In this document: positions 49,481 through 62,400 of the stretch, one piece after another
Layout: each line of letters starts with the position of its first letter
Position numbering within the stretch: the stretch's first letter is position 1
NCBI GenBank assembly: GCA_013399305.1
Contig: VXAI01000039.1
Span: forward strand, 1,826,962-1,890,961
DNA length: 64,000 bases
Source: Rostratula benghalensis
Lineage: Eukaryota; Chordata; Aves; Charadriiformes; Rostratulidae
Reading direction: 5' to 3'
The notes under the pieces: model-generated
Seen by the model: the letters and a program-made list of their open reading frames with translations, nothing else
Told to the model about the DNA's origin: nothing
Database searches by the model: none
Translations under genes and position numbers: made by a program

Positions 49481-51578
49481 AAAGACATGAAGACTAAGTT
49501 TCTTAGTTATGAGTGAAAAAGGGAAGGAGCAATACAATTCTTCTTGAAGACAGTATAAGAAAAAAACAGCTAAAGGGAGAAATAAGTAGGTTTATTTCAT
49601 TTTCCTGTAAACAAAGTATAGGAAAAATAATAGGAAAAATAAATGTTATGGGTTTTGACATGATGGAGCCAGAGTATGAGAGAAAAAGTAGCGCTCAAAA
49701 CTCAGAGCAGAGCCGCAATAATAAACATGCTGAGCCCTGCTCAGAGGGAGCTCCAGCTGGATGCACTCAAACGTGCTGCTCAAAGCACTCTGGCCCCTTC
49801 ATCATCTGAGGTTGCCTTTGCATTCCAGCAGCAGGTGGACCCATGGCATTACAGGGGAGGAAGAGAAGAACTGACTTAGAACCAGCACCCTGGAAATACA
49901 GAATAGCCATCAATGAAACATCCTAAATGGGCTTTCAGTATGTATTATCAAAACAAAATTTTACTTCTAAATGATGACTAGTTCTTGTGTCCCATTATTT
50001 TTCTTGGATCTTAAAAATATATATTAAAAATATAGAAAATATATAAAAATATAGAGATGTGAAAGACCAATTAAGTAGTGAGGTCACTTGTGCACAATAC
50101 TGGGAACCAAGTTTTATATATGTGCATCTCTGCAGTCACTTAGCAGCAAACAGTCAGTGCAGACAAAGCAAGCCATACAAAAGCATGTAAGGTTTATTAA
50201 GTTGATTAACTGGGAGCAGAAACGCGTATACAAACAGCTTGCAAAACTCACATCTGATTACATGCCTTTTGGCAGTTTTTATTTATTTTTATAATTAAGA
50301 GAAATTATTACATTTCCCTACAGTTCTGAAAACCTTTGGTCCCGGAACATACCATTTATAAGTCATCATCTTTAGAATATTCAAGAGGTTTTCAAAATTC
50401 AGGAAGTACTTTCTCCCCAAAGCAATACTAAGATGAACTAATTAGGGTACAAGTGTATGCAAGAACTCTAATGATGACCACTTCACATTCTATGTCTATG
50501 CATATATCTATTGTTTCAGCAAAAGATACCCGAACAACTAAGATCCTAAAGACCAAGCAGTTTATCATTCCTGTTAAGATCATGACATTCTTTGCTCCAG
50601 ACTTCAGACCCAGGGTTAAACAGACTTCAGACAAACATTTTCCTTGACCTATGGCACAGAGAAAAGTTTACAAAGTTTACAAAGCCTTGGCAATCGTATT
50701 TCAGATTGCTGACAAGAAAAGACATCTGCTGGCACCATTAAAAAAAAACAAACCCAAAGACAGAATACTATGAAATGACATTGCTATTGTCATAATTTAT
50801 TAACTAAAGAATAGTAAAAGTGGAGCTTTTACCAACATAATTCTAAGGCAACACAGATTTTTTTTTTCTTAAAGATTCTTCACCCACTGGGATCTTTATA
50901 GTATCTGACAAGCAACACATGGGTGATGGAATATACTTGGTACAAATGCATCCCAAGCAACCCATTCCCAGCTCAGTTTTAGAAGGGTCATATTGAAGAA
51001 TGTAAAACCTGAAGAATAGCAGTTGGTTAGGCCAACTGGTTTGTTTTTCATTGCTTGGAGATGGGGTTTCCTCCTATCTTAATTAGTTGGGAGTGGGTGA
51101 GAGGAAGACCATGACACAAAGACCTTTTAAGATATAAAAAGAGGCTGTTGTAATTCATTTTGTGTAGTCACCATTCAAACACAAACCTCATTTAATTCAT
51201 TTGTTGTAGCACTCTATTTAGAGTGCTTAAGGACACAGTCAAGGTGAAGTCTCAGCTTGCTCATGCCTTTTGTCTGTCATAACTAAATCAACTTCAATTA
51301 AATTAAATGCTTTAGTTAATTAATCAGTGTAACTAATTTATCATTTTCTATTTACACCTAAGAATTAATTCATACACTAGAAAATTCTGCCCCATCCCTT
51401 TTCACTAGCTGGTATAGGGATATTACCCTTCTTCCCTCTCCTGCCCCTCACTGCACAAGCCTGGTCTTACTCTCATTATTCTACCTCATCACAGCTGCGA
51501 TGCTGTTACAATTTGTAGTATCTACTCCTCAAGATGCCTAGTATGGCCTGTGTCTCATGACATTCCATAACATAACAT

Positions 51579-51598
51579 AAAAAAAAAAAAAAAAAAAA
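51579..51598. repeat. Homopolymer, 20 A
   Basis: Uninterrupted A run after a CATAACATAA repeat. Confidence 0.95.
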
Positions 51599-54500
51599 TT
51601 CTAAAACTCTTAGGCTGGCATAGAAGAAAACATACACAATCTGGGTGCTAATACTGGATTCCTCCAGAACTAAGATTTAAATCAACATGACATGAATAAG
51701 AGTTCTCCCACACTATTTATTGGAGCTTTTTATTTGTTGTATCTTCAGTGTTTCAGTTTTATATAAACATTATACTTTGAGACTTCACCAGCTGGGACTG
51801 TCTTTATTAAAACAAAGAAATAATATTTATTTGCAATACTACATTTTATTTACTCAGTCAATGACCTTCCCCATGAAGGAGTGTCACTGTCCCTCCCAGT
51901 ATTATATTCTAACACTTGGATATGTCACTTGTATCCATTGCCCTGGTTCATTCCAGTGCAGCTCCCAGACTTAGCAACCTGTCTTTACTTACTGCCACTT
52001 GCAATGGTCAGCCTGTCTTTTATCACAATGCTCTTCAGATCCACCATACAGCTTGCCACTCCTGAACGCAAGGTGGACCTTTCAGAGTGGACATCTCCAA
52101 CCATTTTACACACTCATCTCAGGACAGTCTCTGAATATTAGTTCCAGTAGCTAAGTAGCAGTATTTTTGGAGCACGTCAGATAAGCTGAAGTTCTTCAGT
52201 AACTCTTCACGTCATCTTTAGGATCTCAAAATCATATTTTCTTAGCTTTCTGTAAATAGTTTCTATGCCTATCCACTAATTTTCATGCTCAATATTTTAA
52301 TACAGTATAGATAAGTCTTCGTGGAAGATGTCAGCCAGTCACATACTGAACCCATTAGCCAAAATATTGTGTCAGTGAGCAGAAAACATTTTATAATCAC
52401 CTCTAGGTATGAACAATGTGCATAACTATTTCAAACCCTCCCCCATACAGTTTTCAGTTATAAAATTTGATTTTTATTCTAGCATTTCATAGAAGTTTAA
52501 AAGTTCACCCAAATTCAAGGGAGCATTTCCCTTAAATTTTTCCCAAAAGAATCATTCTCTACTAAAGTTTATATTCAGATAAATATTTCAACATCCTCCA
52601 GTAGCTGGCAAATCAGCATACACTTCAAACCATCAGTTAAGGAAACAACTGCAAGTATGTTATTAAATATTCATACATTTTGTGCAACTGAAACTGAATT
52701 GTAAAAAGTGCCTTTCTGACCCAAACTAAATTGATGCTTCTTCACCTTAAAAGTGCCTGACTGTCAACTGCAGCAGTTGAGGAACTGCTTCATAAGCAGC
52801 TCAGTCCACACACAGAGATGTTCTGTAATATCATTAGCTGTCTCAATTAAGACCATTCCAGCAGGCAGTCACAGGACAGAGCTTAATCTATGAACTATCC
52901 TGCAAAAGGTCTTCTTTTGCCATCCCTGCAAGCAGACAGCAGCAGCCACCATCAAGACAGTTGGGTTGTTTTGTGCTGGGGCAATCACAGCTGCTCCTCA
53001 GCTTTCTCTCACCAGAGACAAGTCATCTTCCCAAAGGCCATTCAATGAAAAGACAACAGAGAGCAGGCTCTCTTCATAGAAGTTACAGAAGGAAGGGCTG
53101 GCTAACATATTAAATCACTAGCTGCAATGTTCTCTTCCAAAAAGAGACTCTGACAGCTGAAGAATCTTTTGCATGACATTCAGCTATGGAGTAAAGTGGA
53201 GTAATATGCACGGAGAGTCCCCCTGGAAATGTACTTCCCAAAGAAAAAATAGAGAAGTAGTACATGAAGTTACTAATTTGTGTTGTTTGAAGTGTTAAAG
53301 TTAAGGAACAGAATTCTAATATCAATTTGCAATTGATATCTAATTAATTTTCTAGAAAACACCCAAGATCTCTCTGTGGGTAATAGTCCAGTGAAGGTAC
53401 ATTTTCATTTAATTATTCAAAATGCAACTAGCACAGGATGTGAACAATAGAAAACATGCCACAAAAAGATGAAAAGATTCTTTAAATGGAGCTTTAAAGC
53501 GGGGGGAAAAAAAACCAAAAAATAAAAAAACCCAACCCCAATGCTCTAATCAAGTGTTACTACAACTATTTAAAGTAATCATCAACAAAAAAAGCATTAT
53601 TTTTTCAATGACTGTCCCAAGAAATCCTGTTTCCAAAAAACACTGCTTCTTTTTCACTGAAAATACTGTTAATTAAAAAAAAAAAATTAAAAAAAGTTGT
53701 TAAATTCTTAAAAGAAAGCTACTTTACAAGTTAAATCTGAGAAAATTGCAACTTGTTGGGCAACTTGACCTTCACACTCATTAATTAATCCTGTCAAATC
53801 ATCAAAAATTGATCTCTATTAAATACCTTTTGAATATAATTAGTGTATTATTTTAAGTTGCCTTCATTTTGCTGCAAACTACTATTGCTGACAGTTTACA
53901 ATGTAAACAGTTCACGTACCAAATAACACAAGTACACAAAAGGTCCAAACAAGGATCAGACTTGATGGACAGATGAAAGCAGAGAGGCTGCAAGCAGGGG
54001 ATGATATTCCTAAAGTGAGTGTGACCCTTGGCCAAACCCACCAAGAGCAGCTCCCTTTAAAAAGCTCATTCATTAACTACCAAAGGCTAATGATTCAGAT
54101 GTCTTCCAGGAAGGCAGCTAAGAGTTTTACAAGTCTAGTAACTGGTGGCTGGCAGCTGAAGGAAAGGATGGGAGGCTTCTGTGCTCCCTTCCTCAGCTTA
54201 GATCTCCCGTGGGACAAAAATTCAAAGATTTCAGAGTTAAGCCGGCTTTGTATTAAGAAGCACAGACCAAGTGAGAATCTTGCATAGATTCTGAAATTAT
54301 GAAAGACTAGTTTAAGCAGTACACAGAAAAATGAACAACAAAAATTTCACAATTTTACCCTACCCTTGACTTTACTGAAGACAAGCTTCTCTCCATGTAT
54401 CAAAAATCCCAAATACACGTACCTTTGAAAGCTACAACTCCTGTGAAAATGAACATCTTCCTACAGTAACTGATACCAGACAGAGCAGCTTATACCATAC

Positions 54501-54784
54501 CACTGGCTCAAATTTATAACTTGCTACAGAAAGTCCAATGTATTAATCTTCATGTCTGAAAAGGAATAGACTGGAAATATTTTCAGTAATTTCATATGTT
54601 ATAGACCTTATACTGTCACAAAAAAGTAACAAAGAGACTTGAACTATGCATAACTGACAATCTATCCTGCAGAGAGTCTCTCTGGCAAACTTCTTGGAGG
54701 CCCACAGTGATGGGACAAAGGCTATAGACACAAATTAGAACAACAGAATTCTGCCTATATGCTCTGAAAAAAAGTTTCACATAA

Positions 54785-54975
54785 CAGACAGTGAAGTACT
54801 GAAGCAGGCTTCCAGTGACGCTATGGAATATTTAATCCTTGGACATATTAAAAAATATCCTGAACAGCAACCCTGAGCAACTTCATTTAAGCCAGTCCTG
54901 CTTTGAGTGGGGGTCTGGACTAGCTGACCTCCAAAGCCCCTCCTAATCTAAAGTGTCTTATGACTCTATGAAACT
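54785..54975 (+). mobile_element. Old CR1 LINE 3' fragment
   Basis: Reads ...GAAGTACTGAAGCAGGCTTC... GTCTGGACTAGCTGACCTCC AAAGCCCCTCCTAATCTAAA ... TTATGACTCTATGAAAC. This is the CR1 3' wording (GGACTAGATGACCTCCAGAGGTCCCTTCCAACC...TATGATTCTATGA) in diverged form. It is more decayed than the other copies. Confidence 0.82.
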
Positions 54976-57900
54976 GAAAGGAGGATCAGAAGGAAGGAAG
55001 GGAAAGGAGCGGGGGGGGTGGAGAGGGGAGTGGTGTGTGTGTGTTAACTCTACCATACTGTAAAGCAATACACTAATAGATATACACCAGTATACAGATT
55101 GATGTTTCATTTTTGCCTGTATGGAGTACATACATATTCAGAGCCAGGAGGCTTCTCATGCTGCTGTGCACATGAACTGAAGCACATCCTAGCACTCCAC
55201 CTAAAGCACAGAGATAGGAAAACACAGGGAACTTGTGATGCATTTGTCTGGCACTCCAATACACTGATAAGGAGTCAGTGGAAGCTTAATCCTTGACTCT
55301 TCATTGTATTAGTCCTCCAGCTCTGTAGCTTTGGCCCCATCCTACTCACTACAGAGCCAGATTTTCACTCTGCCCACAAAAAGAAAAAATATCAGACTAG
55401 TTTAGACTTAAGGGATATCAGGAGGTCTCCAATGCAACCTTCTGTTCAAATGATGGTTCAATACTGAATTTAGACCACATTGCTCAGAGTTTTGCCCTCT
55501 CAGGTCTTGAATACCTCCAAGAACTTGGTGAGGGTTGGTACTTTACAATGCAAGTCTGTCAATGCATATAGATGCTTACCAATTAAGGATATAAAAACCC
55601 CAAAAATGAATACCTTAAGCAGAACTGAAATGGAATTCAATAAATACAACTGCCTGGGCAATTAGAAATGCAAGAGAAAGTCTAATGAGTAAGTGGTTTT
55701 TAACAATATAAAATGTTATATATATGCACGTTGTGTAAGTGTATATATACAAATGCACAGAGGCTTTATATACACAAGCAACAGCACAAAACAAGATTTC
55801 AAAATTATATAGACTGGCATAGAGCCAAAAACAGTTGGTGCCAAGAGTCATGGTATCTCCTCCACTGCCTCCTGGAAGCATTGCCCAAGTGCTTTTGAAA
55901 TGGCTTGTTGTACACAAATAAAATTCAGCATGCAGCAATAGCCAGAGTTAATACAGCTAGAGCAAGACTGCATTTGTAAAGGCCTGATAAAAGGATGCAG
56001 CAGCAATCATGATGCCAGATGATGAGAGGCTTAACTACGTGGACAGAATACATATCTCACAGATTTTCTGCAGGAAGAAGCAGGGTGATTACATGAGCAA
56101 AACAACAGCAGCAGTTTCTTTGTGGAGACACGCTGCTTTCCAAACCTGTATTGAGCCAACATGAAGTAATGCTCAATGAGAGAGCACACCTATGTTTCTG
56201 GCAGTCTGTCTAGCGGGCTGCTACAAGGACAGAGTCAGTTCCTTATTACTGATCTGACCCAGCTGGGCATAAAATGACCCCTTCCCACCACTGTGAAAAT
56301 GCAGTAGGGTGGTTTCTCAGAATACCGCTTGGTCTGGCACTGCCATACCAGCAAACAGAAGCAGAGAAAGACCTGCCACTGGGAGGAGCTGCAGTCACAC
56401 TCGATTTTAAAATCGTTGCACTCCACTCTGGAGACTGCAAATCTGACAAGAGTTACCATTCCTGCACACCAGGTTCTGGCAATCAGAGAGAAGTTGCCTA
56501 CTTCAGCATATAAAACAGTGGCTGAACAAGCATAGAGAAGTAATTCCACATTATATAAAACTGAAGTCACACTTTTGGACATGAAAATAGGCTGTCATTT
56601 TTGTTCTTCCCTAGGTCAGTCCAAAGTTTCATCTGAAGCAAGCGAAGAGAAATAAGTCATCCAAGTACAAAAAAAGTACCAGCTTCCCTGACTCCACAAG
56701 TGTGAAGAACAGTGTCTCCGTAAATGAAGTACTAAAAATGCAAAAGGGAAAACCCCATCCTATTTATGTTTATTGCTTTAACCACACCTTCACAAATCAG
56801 ACAAAAGAAAGACTTCAGTCTTCACCACGTTATCTATGAATAGAGGAAACAACAATGATCAAAAGCCTGGACTGGCAACTTACAGCAAAAGACTGAAGAA
56901 ACTGAAGTTGTTCAGTTCAAAGCAGTGCTTCTCCACCTCCTTTTGTCGCTGAACTTAGCCCAGCATAGCCAAACCAGGGAGGTTCTGCATGACTCCTTCC
57001 ACAGCCACCCTTCCCATCCCCACACCTCCTCTGCCTCCAGCGCAGGAGTGCTCCCAACTGCATAAGACCAGGCCTTCCTGTGGTCACCATCCCTCCTCAA
57101 CAAGGTGCAAGTTTTAAAGCACCAACTCTTGAGCACTGGCAAGGGACCACAGCTGACACACAAGCCACCCCAGAGCTTTACACGGCCCAGCAGAGCTAGG
57201 AACTGTCACTGGTAATGATTTTAGATACAGTGATCCTCACTGCTGGATGCCTGCACCTATCGCCACTGATGATGTGGCAGTACCACAGGGATTTGTTAAC
57301 CTCTGGCTTAGACGACAAGAGTGAGAAAAGTAAACAGCATGTGTATATGAAAGAAATAAAATATGTAAGATTTATCCTATCTACAGCAAATATAGAGGAA
57401 AAACTGGAACTGAGCTAAAGGAAAGGTGACACCGAGAAGAAGGGGGCAAAGCAGTAGGGCAAGTCTATAAATCACAAAGCGGCAGAAGAAAGTGGCTAGG
57501 GAAAACATGGACTTGCCTTCACTGAAGACTTAAAAAGAGATCCAATCACTCCTGACAGACACTGGTCTAGATAGAGTAGATTTTTGTCTTGAGGAAGAAG
57601 ATGGGGCCTATTTTTTCCATAATGAGCAACACGTGACAAGACAACAGGAGCTTAATACAATTTCTAATGACATTTTACACAGGATTGACTGTCACATCAC
57701 AATCAGCATCTTGGTATATAGACGAGGCTTTAGCAGCATAGCTGGTAGTGCTCTCTAGTGGAGAGAAAGGAGGAAATGTTCCAGAGTTCAAAGCCATGGT
57801 GGCTTCCCGAAACAGAAAATAAACTCATTTTGCTGTATTTCAAAGATCTAATTTAAATAATTACAATTCAATGTCAACATCAATACTGTTATTCACAACT

Positions 57901-58749
57901 AAAGAGGCAAAAGCAGAGTGAAGCCCTTCAGAACATCAGTTTTCTAAATATCTTTTGAAGATAAAAGTTGTTTTTTCTTTCATTGGCTCAGTACATTGCT
58001 TCTAATCAACTTACTTCACTACAAGCATATGGTAGAAAACAAGGAATAGGCTGGAGAACATCATTATGCAATATTTACAGTGTGCTTTACTATCCAAAAG
58101 CATATTACAGGTAAGTACTGCAAAGCTTTAAGGTAGATGGATGATGAAGTAAAACATGGATGGATGAAGTGGAGCCCCTCTCCTGTACTAGACCATTAAC
58201 AATGTCACAGTTGACATTGCTTCAGAAAGATCACATACAAACAAAGCACAGGACTTAACTCTAAACAGAGCAACAGTGAGTTGCAACCACAGGCTAGGTT
58301 TTTTTATTGCAAAATTTTTGTATCAGGAGTCAGAAAAGCTAAAAAGCTTGCTTGACTTCTGTCAAATAAGCATTTTTGAGTGCAACGCTTCGGTGGCAAA
58401 ACAAAAGCATATCATTATCACACATGTCCTGGGCATAAGATTTCAGTTGCATACTTTTGACATCTTCTGACCCCTTATCCATACAGAAAATCTTAAGGGT
58501 ACATCAAAATTATTTTCTCCACAGTGCATTTATCTATCCAAGGTAACAGGAAGGGAACAAACTAGGATTCAGCTGGACATTCAGAGTTAAATCTTCAAAT
58601 TACTGGTGTTGCTTCTTTCTTTTTAATTTGAAGGAGGAAATGAGACTGGTGAGTAATTCTCATGGGATGACTGAAATTTTGGATCAAAGTGGATACTAAT
58701 TATCAGAGCTGGTAACAGATTACAACAGAAATGTTGAGACTATCTTTTC
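54976..58749 (-). other. FBXW7: FBXW7 upstream intron or 5' region
   Basis: Nothing recognised apart from the G-rich stretch at 55.0 kb. The frames at 55615-55938, 56235-56582 and 56912-57163 carry no recognisable domain, and I leave them uncalled. Confidence 0.55.
55003..55044. repeat. G-rich and TG low-complexity stretch
   Basis: A GGGA/GGGG-rich run (eight G around 55010-55017) followed by a short TG repeat. It could form a G-quadruplex on the plus strand. Confidence 0.7.
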
Positions 58750-59466
58750 TGATTGTGGGTTAGGGCAATCCCTTGCATAAATACAGACTGGGCTGAAAAC
58801 ACCTCTGAGGAGAAAGGACTTGGGGGTGTTGGTGGATGAGGAGCTCAATATGACCCAGCAATGTTTGCTTGCAGGCCAGAAATCCAACCGTATCCTGGGC
58901 TGTAAAAGAAGCGTGGCCAGCAGGTTGAGGGGGGTGATGCTCCCTCTTTGTTTATGAGATCCCAGCTGGAGGACTGCATCCAGCTCAGGGAACTCCAACA
59001 TAAGAAGGGTGAGGACCTGTTAGAGTAAGTCCAGGAGGGCCATAAAGATGGTTAGAGCATCTCTCCCACAAAGACAGGCTGAGAGTTGCGGTTGTTCAGC
59101 CTGAAGAAGAGAAGACTCCAGGGAGACCTTATTGCAGTATTCCAGTACATAAAAGGAGGCGTGTAACAAAGATGGAGTGGGACTTGGGGCTTGTAGTGAT
59201 AGAATGAGGGGTAATGGCTTCAAACTGGAAGAGGGTAGATTTAGATTAGACATCAGGAAGAAATTTTTCACTATGAGGGTGGTGAGATGCTGGAACAGGT
59301 TACCCAGGGAAGTTGTGGCTGCCCCATCCCTGGAGTGTTCAAGGCCAGGCTGGATGGGGCTTTGAACACCCTGGTCTAGTGGGGGGGTGTCCCTGCCCAT
59401 GGCAGGGGGGTTGGAACTAGACAGTCTCTAAGGTCCCTTCCAACTCTAACCATTCTATGGTTCTAA
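58750..59466 (+). mobile_element. CR1 LINE, 5'-truncated (about 0.7 kb)
   Basis: Starts near GGGTTAGGGCAATCCCTTGC, continues with GAGAAAGGACTTGGGGGTGT TGGTGGATGAG, GAAGCGTGGCCAGCAGGTTG, CAGCCTGAAGAAGAGAAGAC and GTTACCCAGGGAAGTTGTGG, and ends TCCAACTCTAACCATTCTAT GGTTCTA. Among the window's CR1 copies it looks among the better preserved in wording, but its reading frame is broken. It is antisense to FBXW7. Confidence 0.96.
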
Positions 59467-62400
59467 GACTCCATATAGAGCAGTAGAAATGCTAAAACCC
59501 AATGAGGTTCTCTGTTATATCTGCACAGCCTTAAAACCTTCAAATCAAAACTTGAAGGGCATTTTCAATGCAATCTGAACTTACTCTTAAGTAGAACTAA
59601 ACCTATATAACAATGATCAGATCAAAAGTCTGCAACTGCTGGACAAGGACAAAATTACTTCGACAATTTAGCAGTAATGTGAAGAAAACAAATGCGTCCC
59701 ACAACATACATATGAAGCAGTGATCACAACTTCAAGTTAAGTTTACAAAAGGCACCAAAAATTAAGCTACGGTCACTGTGAAAGATTAGCAGTTATTTGT
59801 GTGTTTTCATCACCAACTGTCCAAACAGATAATCATAAAGAGGTGAGGCATTGCATTAAGCTTTTCCTGTTTGAAAGATGGAGACAATTAAACAGATTCA
59901 TGAATGCCAGTGCATGCTTAAAGTTTTTGATGTGACTTAGGACAACTTTGGTTGAAATAAGCAACAAGAGAGCCTACACATTAATCTGTATTTTCTGTTT
60001 TCTAGAAGAAAGTTTCAGCCACCTCCCTGAGGTCCCTGCTTAATCACTTAACTGAGGGAGAAGCAATTGTATGCAACTATGCAACCTCACACAAAGAAAT
60101 ACAAAACATTAATAGGCCATTAAATAAATTTAATGTTAATCTTTTGGTCCCATTAAGGGCTCATTCTCTTGCATACGTCTGAAATTACCACAAATGATAC
60201 CTTGGCCACAGAGGATTTTTGTTTTTCTTTTAATTTTTTATAAGCATTTGAATAACCAACTTTTCAGGATGCAATAGTTCCCATAAGTAATCCAAAATAA
60301 CCTCAAACAGTTCCAACCCATTGAATCAAGCTACTCACACAAAAACTTCATTTAGCAATTGGAAGAGAGAGTAAGCAGAAATGGCAAGGCTTTTTTTCAG
60401 TGATGCTTTCAGAGACCAAGGCTCCTAGTATGGGTAATGAATGTAATGTAACATTATCTTCTTTCAGACTGAAGGAAAACTACTGTGTAGGCACAAAACT
60501 TCAAAACTTACTATTGACCTTGTACACCAGTCTTCAAATGGCTTACATACCATTAAATTAGGTAGGTAAAGTCAGACAAGCTTATTTTGTCACTGTTCTA
60601 AGGCAGTACTCTCCACACCTATTTTCAGACCATGATTTACAAAAAAAAAATACCTCACAGAGCAACACAGATGCAGATAGCAGTGGAAAGGCAACTAAAT
60701 TTAAAGTAATGAGAATTTGCAGTGCCAGAAGAGATAGGATGCCAAATTTTGTACTGAAACATTTGAAAAGCCTAGCAATCAGTCTCTGATACCAAGGAGA
60801 GTTTGCATTTTTATCTTCTGTTCAGTTTAATTTTCAGAAGATTGAAGAATGTCGTGTCAGCAAGTCTTAACAGTCCCTGGGGTCTTTCAAATTTTTTGAA
60901 TGGTCAATCTAATTTTAGCACCAGGTATGGAAAACTAGCAATTCCGTTTACTTACCTTGTACCAGCAGACAGAATAAATTTTGCTTTCTAGCAAGCAGAA
61001 CACCACTGACGTGTATAAACATCAAGAAATTCCCCAGCATGGTCTTGGAGAAGAGTCTGTACCAAAGGCATCTAACATTTTCCTGTGTTAACATGGATGC
61101 AAAGTTAATGGTGAGAGACACAAATGGAGTGAGCACTCTGGTCTACAGCACCACACCTGTCATTCTACTCTACAGCCAGAATCCAATGGAACCCTATGAA
61201 GCAGCTGATCCACTCACCTATATGTGATTGCTCACACAGACAAGCTCAGCTGGTCCAGGCCTTTGTTATTTTAAGGGTGAATTACCACGAAGTACTGGAT
61301 ACACAGACAACTCCTGGGACAACTTTGAAAATACGCTTAATGAGGATGTGCTTCCAGTGTCCAGTAGCTTGCATTCAGCCACACAGTTTTATGTACAATA
61401 TGCTAGTAAACTGAGATACTGAGATTAACAGCTAAGTCTGTGTCTGCATCCAGATTTATATGCAGTACTGCTAATTTATTCTGCACAATCTTTCAGTTCT
61501 GTGGCCATCTAAATATTTTTATGATACTAGTATTTAAACAGGAAATTAAATATTGGTTTCATTGTATGTATCCTCTTATTTTAACTGGCTGAAACTCAAT
61601 TCTTTATAATCCATGCCAACAACTTCCAATAATTTGGGGTATCATATTATCAGTATAATAATAATTTCCAATCTCAAAAAAAAGATATAAAAAAAGAAAA
61701 ACTATACTACTATAAGAGCTAACAAAGTCAGTAAGTCTAAACTACGAAAAGACAAAAGACTCTTGAGAAGATACCAGGCACCTTTCAAAATAAGCACCTC
61801 ATCAGTAACCTTAGCCATTTCCCACAACTGAGACTTTATTATCATTTCCAGCTTGACTATCAACTCAAGTTTGGCCCAAGACATAAAATTCTATCTAACT
61901 AATAAGAAAGAATAATGGAAGCATTTATTAGAGAAGGAAGGACTGTTTGCTTTGTATTTCCCATTTGTTTGCTAACAAAACATTCTGTCTGACTTTATAA
62001 AATAGCAGCACTCAGAATGAACAAACAGAAAAGAATTAAAACTTAAATGGGGTACAGTACTCTCTCCCAGTAACCACCACACTTGAACAGCAAAGCACAA
62101 AACAGGGTAACAACGAAACTGACTTTAAATTGACCAATCTTGTTAAAAACAGAAGACTGTCTTTGCTAAAAGGATTCTGCTTTAACAATCTGAGGAGTAT
62201 TTCCTTCCAAAAATCTGGATGTCTTTTATCCAAATTCTGGAACTCAAAATAAAGATTGACTTTTTCGTCAGTCCTTTTTAATGGCATACTACATGCTAGA
62301 CCCTCCTGCTGGCTGCTGTTTAAATTAGCCTGACAGTACTCAAAGACCTACAAGACATACACTTAGAATAAACAATATATAAACCAGCTGATGAGCACCA

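Larger units (their letters stand above)
46891..54784 (-). other. FBXW7: FBXW7 upstream intron or 5' region
   Basis: AT-rich sequence. Apart from a MIR-like remnant near 49.4 kb, an AT-only stretch at 50013-50055 and an A run at 51579-51598, I recognise nothing. A short 12-base repeat (CAGGGATATCAC) occurs twice near 49321-49358. Confidence 0.55.

Noticed and set aside
56235..56582. Overlapping frames on both strands near 56.2-56.6 kb
   Set aside because: Several frames are open at once, which points to a stretch poor in stop triplets rather than a gene.
58720..59400. Several 60-126 codon frames near 58.7-59.4 kb
   Set aside because: All are sense or antisense readings of the CR1 copy at 58750-59466.
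62036..62287. Minus-strand frame of 83 codons beginning MPLKRTDEKVNLYFEF
   Set aside because: It looks protein-like and is on the FBXW7 strand, but I see no good acceptor or donor, no in-phase link and no known domain.
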